From assembly GCA_025360265.1 (NCBI GenBank), contig JANYCP010000342.1:1-9564 (forward strand): a stretch of DNA of 9,564 nt. The letters are read 5' to 3'. Both the position numbers and the translations under genes were made by a program. Origin of the DNA: Gemmatimonadota bacterium. Its GTDB lineage: Bacteria; Gemmatimonadota; Gemmatimonadetes; Gemmatimonadales; GWC2-71-9. Of this stretch, positions 1-5,436 are shown piece by piece (position 1 is the stretch's first letter; the number at the start of each line of letters is the position of its first letter). The notes below the pieces were generated by a model, which saw nothing but the letters and a program-made list of their open reading frames with translations, did not search any database and was not told the DNA's origin.

Positions 1-61
1 CCGGCGCGGCGAGCGATGCGGTGCAGGTCACCAGGAGTGCGGAGCGAAGCAGGCGATTCAT
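1..61 (-). CDS. Start of a secreted or envelope protein (partial)
   Basis: An ATG at 61-59 on the minus strand opens a frame that stays open to the window edge (20 codons). The peptide begins MNRLLRSALLVTC and continues TASLAAP: a short basic N-terminus, a hydrophobic core and small residues, which is a typical signal peptide. The LVTC stretch resembles a lipobox but has Thr at -1, so lipoprotein processing is uncertain and signal peptidase I cleavage after the alanines is equally plausible. A GAGG sits 5 nt upstream of the ATG. The start lies 17 nt after the stop of the upstream lipoyl-transferase gene, so it is probably the next gene of the same minus-strand operon. The mature protein is outside the window, so no function can be given. 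Confidence 0.5.
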   Translation of the reverse strand, partial: MNRLLRSALLVTCTASLAAP

Positions 62-78
62 CGAAGCCTCGATTGAAG

Positions 79-861
79 TCAGCGGCGCCAGGTCCAGATG
101 GGGTCCTGAAAGTGAGCCAGATAGCTGGCACTCTCCTGGACTGCCCATTCAACGACTCCTGCCGGGGCGATCGTCGCGCCCTCGTCCGACCATGTCGCCG
201 TGATCGCCTGGGCGAGCAGGTCGGGCGGCGGCAGTCCGCCGGCTGGAATATCGGGGTTGGTGTCGGATGATCCCAGCCGGAATCGTGCCAGCGCGGGACC
301 GCGACCCGCCCGGGCGATTACCCCATGCTGCAGGAGCGCGGTTCCGATCAGCGCCTGGGCGCTGCCGATGGTCTTGCGGCCATCCACGAGAACCTCCCCG
401 CCGACTGAAAGTTCGAAGCAGGCCCCGGGGGCGAGCGTCGGCCGGCTGCTGCGCGGCGCGAGTTCCGCGGCAATGCCGAGCCGCCCCAGGGCCCGGGCGA
501 GCTGTTCGTGAATCTGGCGATATGCGGTATGCAGATCACCGAATTTTGCCAGCGGGGCGGTCGCTGAATAGGTCAGGTCGGTGCGGTCATGCCAGACGCC
601 GCGACCGCCGGTGGGTCGGCGGACCACGGGGACTTTAAGGCGTTCGAGCCGTTCGCGGTCCCAGGTCCGGGTCGCGGCCTCGTTGGCTCCGAGCGACACA
701 GAATTGGCCTGCCAGCGATACAACCGGAGGACGGAACATCCGTCCATCGTGGCGCGCTCGGCGAGCGCACGATCAATCGCCATCTGTTGTGCCGCCGCGC
801 GCGGCGTCGCGTCGTCCCACACAAACCATGTTGTGCTTGTCAACGGTGCAACGCGTCCCAC
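79..861 (-). CDS. Lipoate-protein ligase A / octanoyltransferase (LipM-like) family protein
   Basis: A 260-aa protein of the BPL/LPL catalytic-domain family, which attaches octanoyl or lipoyl groups to lysines of GcvH and 2-oxoacid dehydrogenase E2 subunits in the cytoplasm. The family core is RRPTGGRGVWHD at residues 81-92 (acyl/adenylate-binding loop). It is followed by GRKTIGSAQ at 161-169, whose K163 is the invariant lysine, and then LLQHGVI. An ACF at 147-149 puts a cysteine (C148) about 15 residues before K163, where LipM octanoyltransferases carry their catalytic Cys; E. coli-type LplA ligases lack it. That favours an octanoyltransferase, but the subtype is inference. The GTG start at 861 overlaps the coaE end by 22 nt. 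A TTG at 843 would give a TTGA start-stop overlap with coaE and a shorter N-terminus, and is equally possible because neither has a clear Shine-Dalgarno. Confidence 0.88.
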   Translation of the reverse strand: MGRVAPLTSTTWFVWDDATPRAAAQQMAIDRALAERATMDGCSVLRLYRWQANSVSLGANEAATRTWDRERLERLKVPVVRRPTGGRGVWHDRTDLTYSATAPLAKFGDLHTAYRQIHEQLARALGRLGIAAELAPRSSRPTLAPGACFELSVGGEVLVDGRKTIGSAQALIGTALLQHGVIARAGRGPALARFRLGSSDTNPDIPAGGLPPPDLLAQAITATWSDEGATIAPAGVVEWAVQESASYLAHFQDPIWTWRR

Positions 862-1433
862 ACCGCACGTGTTCGTGCTTCGAGCGTGGCGCGATCACCG
901 TCGTTGTCGATAATCCAGTTTGCGCGCGCGCGCTTGTCCGCTGCCGGGATTTGTGTGGCGATCAATTGATCGGCGTCGTGTGCTGACATGCCCCGATCGT
1001 GCATCAGGCGGCGGCGGCGTTCGGACGTCGGCGCATCAACGACAATGACACCGTCGTACGCGTTGGGGTCGGCTGCTTCGAACAACAACGGAATGTCGGC
1101 GATCACCAGTTGTTCGCCGCGGGCTCGTGCCGCGTCAACCAGGATGCGCCGCCGCTGCTCCACCGCAGGATGCACGATGCGCTCGAGCCGACGCTTCGCA
1201 GTGGGATCGGCGAGAATGCGACGGCGCATCGCGGTGCGATCCAGTGCGCCGCTGGGATCGAGTGCATCGCGACCAAACGCGGCGATGATCGCGTTGAATA
1301 CCGGCTCGCCGGGTTGTTGCAGCTCCCGCACCAGCGCATCGGCGTCAATCAGCGCCACGCCCCACGCGCGGAAAAGCGCGCCAACAGTGGATTTGCCAGC
1401 GGCGACACTTCCGGTGAGCGCAATGATCCGCAT
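840..1433 (-). CDS. coaE: Dephospho-CoA kinase
   Basis: A 197-aa protein of normal length for CoaE, the last enzyme of coenzyme A synthesis, which phosphorylates the 3'-hydroxyl of dephospho-CoA with ATP. The Walker A loop is GSVAAGKST (residues 8-16) after the MRIIALT strand, with Ala where the family more often has a second Gly or Ser. DADALVREL follows (substrate site and dimer region), then the family motifs HPAVEQ and DIPLLFEA, and a basic lid segment (ERRRRLMHDRG). The ATG at 1433-1431 shares its A with the tdk stop (TGATG), so translation is probably coupled to tdk. The downstream lipoyl-transferase begins inside or at the end of this gene. Nothing is missing and the family call is secure. 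Confidence 0.95.
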   Translation of the reverse strand: MRIIALTGSVAAGKSTVGALFRAWGVALIDADALVRELQQPGEPVFNAIIAAFGRDALDPSGALDRTAMRRRILADPTAKRRLERIVHPAVEQRRRILVDAARARGEQLVIADIPLLFEAADPNAYDGVIVVDAPTSERRRRLMHDRGMSAHDADQLIATQIPAADKRARANWIIDNDGDRATLEARTRAVWDALHR

Positions 1434-2044
1434 CAGAGCAGGGCGACCTGGTCCTCATCGTGACGCGGCACGCGGAAGCAGCGACGGCATCGGGCCTCGT
1501 AGCTCTCGCTGCCCCCCACCATCACCACCGGCATGTCCCAGCGCGCCGGCCGACCATCGACCAGTCGTTGGTTGCGCGACGCGAGGTCGCCGCAGACAAC
1601 ACAGATGGCCTGCAGCTTGGTCACCTCCTCGGCGATCGCCATCAGGTGTCCCATCATGCCGAACGGTTCGCCGCGGAAGTCGGTGTCGGTGCCGGTGAGG
1701 ATGACACGCACGCCACGTTCGGCGAGATGCGTCGCCACTTCGACAATGCCCATGTCGAGGAACTGCGCTTCGTCGACGGCGACGACGTCAACAACATCCC
1801 CATCACCTAGCGCGCGCAGGATTTCCTCCGGTCGATCGATGGGTTCGGCATCGACCGATACGCCAGTGTGACTCGATACGCGATAGACACCATCGTATCG
1901 TTCGTCGAGATGCGATTTGAACACACGCACGCGATGTTTCGCGATCAGTGCGCGACGCACACGACGAATCAGTTCTTCACTCTTGCCGCTGAACATCACG
2001 CCAGCGACAACTTCAATCCGTCCCGGTCGGGTGTGAGGAGTCAT
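1433..2044 (-). CDS. tdk: Thymidine kinase (type II, zinc-containing)
   Basis: A 203-aa cytoplasmic salvage enzyme that converts thymidine to dTMP. The Walker A loop GVMFSGKS is at residues 15-22, the DEAQF motif at 91-95 (E92 the expected general base), GTDTDFRGEPFG at 118-129, and the structural zinc site is formed by CVVC (148-151) and CRRC (186-189). The lasso segment before the second Cys pair (VGGSESYEA) is also present. The length matches bacterial type II TK. The ATG at 2044 has no strong Shine-Dalgarno. It is the first gene of the minus-strand operon and is divergent from the HU gene, with 170 bp between the starts. The stop overlaps the coaE start by one base. Confidence 0.95.
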   Translation of the reverse strand: MTPHTRPGRIEVVAGVMFSGKSEELIRRVRRALIAKHRVRVFKSHLDERYDGVYRVSSHTGVSVDAEPIDRPEEILRALGDGDVVDVVAVDEAQFLDMGIVEVATHLAERGVRVILTGTDTDFRGEPFGMMGHLMAIAEEVTKLQAICVVCGDLASRNQRLVDGRPARWDMPVVMVGGSESYEARCRRCFRVPRHDEDQVALL

Positions 2045-2214
2045 CGATCGTTCGTCAAGGGGTATTCACCGGGAATCCGCCCGCCGTGCGGGATGCAGCG
2101 ACGTGCGCCCGGGGATGTCAAGGATCTTGCGGACTTGCGAACCGGTATCACATATTGCCGCATCGGGGCCGCCCGGCCCTCGATCGGTACCACAGTCAAA
2201 CCAAGGAGTGCCAC
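2045..2214. promoter_or_regulatory. Divergent tdk / HU control region
   Basis: This 170-bp non-coding stretch must hold both promoters. Towards HU, TTGCGG (2127-2132) and CATATT (2151-2156) are 18 nt apart, a weak sigma-70-like pair. Towards tdk, a perfect TTGACA reads on the minus strand at 2121-2116, but the hexamer 17 nt downstream (CTGCAT) is a poor -10. A tandem CTTGCG repeat lies at 2126-2131 and 2134-2139. The HU leader contains a small GC hairpin, GGGCC (2166-2170) with GGCCC (2175-2179). No riboswitch or recognisable operator was seen. The region is regulatory by position; the individual boxes are guesses. Confidence 0.35.
2203..2208 (+). promoter_or_regulatory. Shine-Dalgarno of the HU gene
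   Basis: AAGGAG stands 6 nt before the ATG at 2215 and fixes the start. An upstream in-frame ATG at 2086 would add 43 residues unlike any HU protein. This is the strongest ribosome-binding site in the window, as expected for an abundant protein. Confidence 0.85.
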
Positions 2215-2505
2215 ATGAACAAGATGGAGCTCATCGAGGCAGTCGCGAAGGCCCGTGACACCTCGAAGGCGGACGCCGGCGATATCGTCGATCTGTTTTT
2301 CTCGGTCGAAGGCCTGCTCGCCAAGGAACTGAAGAAGGGCGGAGCCATCGCCATCACCGGCTTCGGCAACTTCGAAGTCCGCAAGCGCGCTGCCCGTGAC
2401 GGCCGCAATCCGCAGACCGGCGCCACGATCAAGATCAAAGCGTCCAAGGTTCCGGCGTTCCGTCCGGGCAAGGGTCTCAAGGATCTCGTCAACAAGGCCA
2501 AGTAG
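2215..2505 (+). CDS. hup: HU family DNA-binding protein
   Basis: A 96-aa nucleoid protein that binds and bends DNA as a dimer, close to the roughly 90-aa HU standard. The N-terminal helical dimerisation part (MNKMELIEAVAKA, then the FFSVEGLLAKELKKG helix) is followed by the GFGNFEVRKRA strand and the family signature ending RNPQTG. That places the DNA-intercalating proline at the tip of the beta arm. The C-terminus is FRPGKGLKDLVNKAK, the usual HU ending. HU cannot be separated from IHF-like paralogues by sequence alone, but the RNPxTG arm and the length favour HU. It is a single-gene transcription unit, divergent from tdk and convergent with the helicase-like gene, with a hairpin 28 nt after the stop. 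Confidence 0.96.
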   Translation: MNKMELIEAVAKARDTSKADAGDIVDLFFSVEGLLAKELKKGGAIAITGFGNFEVRKRAARDGRNPQTGATIKIKASKVPAFRPGKGLKDLVNKAK

Positions 2506-2532
2506 TACCAAGTCGGTCCTGAGCTAGGACTT

Positions 2533-2558
2533 ACGAGCCGCCCCGCTGGGCGGCTCGT
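2533..2558. terminator. Hairpin between convergent genes, likely terminator
   Basis: An 11-bp perfect stem (ACGAGCCGCCC at 2533-2543 with GGGCGGCTCGT at 2548-2558) closes a 4-nt CGCT loop. It lies between the HU stop and the convergent helicase-like gene's stop, so it could serve both strands. Neither side has a real U-tract (CGGCATTAA after it on plus, AAGTCC on minus), so it is either a weak intrinsic terminator or an RNA 3'-end stabilising hairpin. Confidence 0.6.
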
Positions 2559-2566
2559 CGGCATTA

Positions 2567-2596
2567 ATGGACCGCCGCTGAAACCGCGGCTCGGCG
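2567..2596. repeat. REP-like repeat, copy A (decayed palindrome)
   Basis: A 30-nt sequence matching copy B at 2865-2894 at 27 of 30 positions in the same orientation. Core: CCGCCGC-TGAA-ACCGCGG followed by CTCGGCG. Two of the three differences from copy B break stem pairs, so this copy is a decayed palindrome. It begins 3 nt beyond the stop codon (2602-2600) of the minus-strand helicase-like gene. Confidence 0.65.
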
Positions 2597-2599
2597 ACC

Positions 2600-4114
2600 C
2601 TACGGCCGTCGCTTCGGAGCGCCGCGGCCGCCATCCACTCGCGCCGTCAGCTTCCGTTTCCGAATCGTGATGCCGCCGAGCCGGGTGGCAATCGCGTCCG
2701 CCTCGGCTGCTGGAACTTCGACCAGCGCAAAGGTATCGCGCAATTCGATGCGTCCGATTTTCGAACGCTCCAAACCTACCTCGCGCACGAGCACCGCTAC
2801 AAAATCCGCGACGGTGGCGTCGTCCTTTTTGCCCGCGCCGATCCAGAGTTTGGCGACGGGGGCTATGGTCCGCGGCTGAAGCCGCGGCTCGGCGCCGCGT
2901 GCGGCCGACTGGGGACCTGATTGGCCGCCCGGAGCAACTGCGGCGCCGGACGTGCGGCCGGTCGGGTCCCCAGCCGCCTGAGCGCGCCACAGATCGAGAA
3001 TAGCGCTCGCCACAAGCTGGGCATCAAACTGTTCGAACAGGGGCGCCAACGCGTACAGCGCTGCGGCCGTGTTGCCCTGCGTGATCGTGTCGGAAATCCG
3101 GAAGCGGAGCGCTGCGTCGCGATCGACGACCGCCTGCGCCGCCGACCGGAGGTTCAGCGGCCGCCGGGTCGGTGCCAACCTCGTGACATAGTCTTCGGTA
3201 CCGGGCGGGACGAGGAGCGTCACCTCTCCAATTCCTGAGAGCATGGCGAGTTGGTGCGGCGCCGGGAGGTCATAGCAGATCACGGCGCCGCTCGGCGGCA
3301 GATCGCGGATTTGCAGGGCAAGCCCCGAGCGCAGCGATCCAAGCGTGCGCCGGATGACTTGGTGGTCGCGACGGTCGGCCGTCCAGATGGTCAACGACGG
3401 CGTCTCATTCGCAGCAACCAGCCCTGCCACCGCTGCGGCCCTCCCAGCCCACGACGTGGCCACTGTGCGGACACTCATGATGTGGGGTGCGTCCGGAGGA
3501 GCGGTCCCGGCGACTGCCGGCGCCACGATCATCGCCTTCCGCGCGTAGCGCTCAACGATGCTGTCGGGGCCTTCGAGCAGGTCGCGGCGCGCGGTAAGCG
3601 CCACGCGTTGCGCGTCCTTGGGGATGTCCTGGAGAAGTGCCGTGACAGCTTCGTCGGCGACCCATTGCTCGGGCCAGGCGAAGACGACAGCGCGGAAGGT
3701 GTCGGGGTGCAGGGCGGAGCGCGCGTGGCGAGCGAGGGCGCTTTCCGGCGAGGCGATCAGGATGTCGGATGGGCGAGCGGCGGTACGCACCGAGGCACCT
3801 TCGCCGTCCCATGCCGTGTCGACCTGTAGCGCTCCGGCTTCGGTCAGGGCCCCGATGGCGAGGGTCCATTCTGCGAGCGTCGCTGGTGCGGCCAGGATCA
3901 GCACGCGGCCGCCGTCTACCACGTTCCGACTGAGAACCGCTGCAACCAGCGGCGTTGCCCAGGACGGTGCTGGCGGGAGGATGGCGACCACGTTGCCGCC
4001 CCGCGACACCGGCGGGACGCCGTCACGAGCGGCGAGATCTTCGCCGTTCCAGCCAAGATTCTCCAATGCTCCGGCCACCGCCGGTGCGAGATGCTGCTCC
4101 ACAGATCCAGCCAC
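2600..4114 (-). CDS. Degenerate DEAD-box helicase-like protein with DbpA-type RNA-binding domain
   Basis: A 504-aa protein from a GTG at 4114 with a GAGG 5 nt upstream. The frame is open to another GTG at 4267, but that version overlaps the divergent aminotransferase start and its extra 51 residues read through a dyad. The layout copies DbpA/CsdA helicases: RecA1-like (about 40-230), RecA2-like (about 240-330), a helical part, a Gly/Ala/Pro-rich linker (about 380-420) and a C-terminal RNA-binding domain (about 423-493; LWIGAGKKD, IGRIELRDTFALVEVP, IRKRKLTAR). Every catalytic motif is lost: PPAPSWATP in place of the Walker A loop, SPES for TPGR, FAWPEQW for DEAD, LTAR for SAT. After YDLP (281-284), the HRxGRxGR of motif VI is replaced by QLAMLSGIGE. 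The long intact frame argues for a functional non-enzymatic protein, perhaps an rRNA or ribosome-assembly binder; that role is inference. Confidence 0.8.
   Translation of the reverse strand: MAGSVEQHLAPAVAGALENLGWNGEDLAARDGVPPVSRGGNVVAILPPAPSWATPLVAAVLSRNVVDGGRVLILAAPATLAEWTLAIGALTEAGALQVDTAWDGEGASVRTAARPSDILIASPESALARHARSALHPDTFRAVVFAWPEQWVADEAVTALLQDIPKDAQRVALTARRDLLEGPDSIVERYARKAMIVAPAVAGTAPPDAPHIMSVRTVATSWAGRAAAVAGLVAANETPSLTIWTADRRDHQVIRRTLGSLRSGLALQIRDLPPSGAVICYDLPAPHQLAMLSGIGEVTLLVPPGTEDYVTRLAPTRRPLNLRSAAQAVVDRDAALRFRISDTITQGNTAAALYALAPLFEQFDAQLVASAILDLWRAQAAGDPTGRTSGAAVAPGGQSGPQSAARGAEPRLQPRTIAPVAKLWIGAGKKDDATVADFVAVLVREVGLERSKIGRIELRDTFALVEVPAAEADAIATRLGGITIRKRKLTARVDGGRGAPKRRP
2865..2894. 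repeat. REP-like repeat, copy B, inside the helicase-like gene
   Basis: Contains a perfect 7-bp palindrome CCGCGGC-TGAA-GCCGCGG (2870-2887) followed by CTCGGCG. Copy A at 2567-2596 is a direct repeat of it (27/30 identical). On the minus strand it is read in frame as AEPRLQPRT (residues 408-416 of the helicase-like protein), in the linker just before the RNA-binding domain. Confidence 0.7.
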
Positions 4115-4139
4115 GGGCGCCTCAGTTGTCAAAGTCTCG

Positions 4140-4198
4140 ACTCGGGCTGTGCCCTCACTCGACTTGACCGTCAAGTCGACCGAGCCCGCAGGGCGAGT
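4140..4198. promoter_or_regulatory. Large dyad in the helicase-like / aminotransferase intergenic region
   Basis: The core is a perfect 9-bp inverted repeat, TCGACTTGA (4159-4167) and TCAAGTCGA (4171-4179), around CCG. The symmetry extends outward to 28-nt arms (4140-4167 and 4171-4198) with 21 of 28 positions matching. It lies between divergent starts (4114 minus, 4249 plus), which suggests an operator for a dimeric regulator or a cruciform/attenuator structure. If the helicase-like gene really starts at 4267, the dyad would be inside its coding sequence. Confidence 0.5.
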
Positions 4199-4213
4199 GG
4201 AGACCCAACCTAA

Positions 4214-4242
4214 TGGAGAGGTGGGCCCTGGGCTGGTACTTT
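4214..4242 (+). promoter_or_regulatory. Candidate promoter giving a leaderless aminotransferase mRNA
   Basis: TGGAGA (4214-4219) and TACTTT (4237-4242) are 17 nt apart. The second fits the TANNNT pattern and lies 6 nt before the ATG at 4249, where transcription would begin. No Shine-Dalgarno precedes that ATG. Both boxes are weak matches to consensus, so this is a suggestion only. Confidence 0.25.
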
Positions 4243-4248
4243 TCCGCC

Positions 4249-5436
4249 ATGACCTTCCGCCCGTCACCCAACCTCGCTCATCTGGAATCGTCCGCCACCG
4301 TCGCCATCAGCACGGAGGCCAAGCGCCGACAGGCGGCTGGCGAGGACGTAATTGACCTCGGCGTCGGCGAGCCGGACTTCGACACCCCCGGTCTCGCGTC
4401 CGAGGCCGGCATCGCTGCGATCCGCGCGGGGAAGACCCGGTACGCACCGAACGTCGGAACGGTGGAACTCCGCAAGGCGATCGCCGCCGCGCTCTCGCGG
4501 ATGAGTGCTGGACGGCCAATCGATCCCGATCGGATCGTGGTGAGCAACGGTTCGAAGCAGTCGCTATTCAACGCCTGCTTTGCACTGTTCGGTCCCGGCG
4601 ACAAGGTGCTCATCCCCTCGCCAGCGTGGGTGTCGTATCCCCAGATCGTGTACCTCGCCCGCGCCGAGCCGGTGATGGTGCCCGGAGATCCGGAGTGGGG
4701 CCTCAAGGTGAGCGTTGCGGACCTGGAAAAACATCGCGACGCGAACACCAAGGGGCTGATCCTCTGCTCGCCCTGCAATCCGACCGGTTCGGTGTATACC
4801 CTCGCCGAGTTGCAGGCGATTGCGAGATGGGCGGCGTCACACGGCATCTGGTTGCTGAGCGACGAGATCTATCGGCGAATTCACTACGGGCCGGGCCCAG
4901 CGCCGTCGCTCTTCGATCTCGACGACTCGGTGCTCGATCGCAGTGTGGTGTTCTACGGTGCGTCAAAAGCATACGCGATGACCGGATGGCGTATCGGGGC
5001 GTCTTACGCACCGGCAGATGTGACGAAAGCGATTGCTGCGCTGCAGAGTCACATGACCACCGGCGCGAGCCAGCCCTCGATGTGGGCGGCCACGAAAGCA
5101 TTTGGCGATCCAGCGATCGATCCGGAAGTGGACAGGATGGTGGCTGCATTTCGTCGACGGCGCGACTATCTGGTCGCGCGGTTTCACGATCAACTTCCCG
5201 GTGTGGAGTTTATCGAACCGCACGGCGCGTTCTACCTCTTCTTCCGGGTGGACGGGCTCAAGCCTGGCACGACCGGCGGCGCGTTTTGCACCGAGTTCAT
5301 GAAACAGGAAGGCGTGGCACTGGTTCCTGGTGGCGCGTTTGGTGATGATCGCTGGGTGCGGCTCTCCTTTGCCGTGTCGGACGCCGAACTCGAAAATGGT
5401 TGTGATCGCCTGGTGCGATTCATCGGGCAGTTGTGA
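4249..5436 (+). CDS. Class I PLP-dependent aminotransferase (aspartate/prephenate type)
   Basis: A 395-aa fold-type I aminotransferase, the usual length for class Ib aspartate aminotransferases. Visible landmarks are SSATVA near the N-terminus, GVGEPDFDTP, YAPNVGTVELR, the substrate/cofactor loop NGSKQSLFN, SPAWVSYP, NPTG, SDEIY, and GASKAYAMTGWRIG with the Schiff-base lysine K240. An Arg in WVRLSFAVS near the C-terminus is the expected alpha-carboxylate ligand. T17 (SAT) and K103 (GSKQ) correspond to residues reported as important for prephenate use in class Ib enzymes, so aspartate plus prephenate activity is plausible, not proven. The ATG at 4249 aligns with family N-termini; an in-frame ATG at 4213 would add 12 residues. 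The stop overlaps the next gene's GTG (GTGA). It is the first gene of a four-gene operon otherwise devoted to DNA repair. Confidence 0.92.
   Translation: MTFRPSPNLAHLESSATVAISTEAKRRQAAGEDVIDLGVGEPDFDTPGLASEAGIAAIRAGKTRYAPNVGTVELRKAIAAALSRMSAGRPIDPDRIVVSNGSKQSLFNACFALFGPGDKVLIPSPAWVSYPQIVYLARAEPVMVPGDPEWGLKVSVADLEKHRDANTKGLILCSPCNPTGSVYTLAELQAIARWAASHGIWLLSDEIYRRIHYGPGPAPSLFDLDDSVLDRSVVFYGASKAYAMTGWRIGASYAPADVTKAIAALQSHMTTGASQPSMWAATKAFGDPAIDPEVDRMVAAFRRRRDYLVARFHDQLPGVEFIEPHGAFYLFFRVDGLKPGTTGGAFCTEFMKQEGVALVPGGAFGDDRWVRLSFAVSDAELENGCDRLVRFIGQL

Noticed and set aside
2093..2121. TTGACA-based promoter for tdk on the minus strand
   Set aside because: Perfect -35 but the hexamer at 17 nt (CTGCAT) matches the -10 at only two positions; noted in the control region, not called alone.
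2196..2990. A 264-codon minus-strand frame covering the HU gene and part of the helicase-like gene
   Set aside because: Arg-rich and overlaps an unambiguous HU gene with a perfect ribosome site.
2600..4114. The helicase-like gene as a pseudogene
   Set aside because: No frameshift or internal stop in 1.5 kb, and the RNA-binding domain is well preserved; a pseudoenzyme fits better.
2600..4267. The longer 555-aa version of the helicase-like protein
   Set aside because: The GTG at 4267 lies inside the divergent aminotransferase gene and the extra 51 residues read through the dyad; the GTG at 4114 has a GAGG at 5 nt. Not fully excluded.
3558..4355. A 265-codon plus-strand frame opposite the pseudo-helicase
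   Set aside because: Ser/Arg/Ala-rich composition with no domain; the minus strand carries recognisable RecA-like and RBD sequence.
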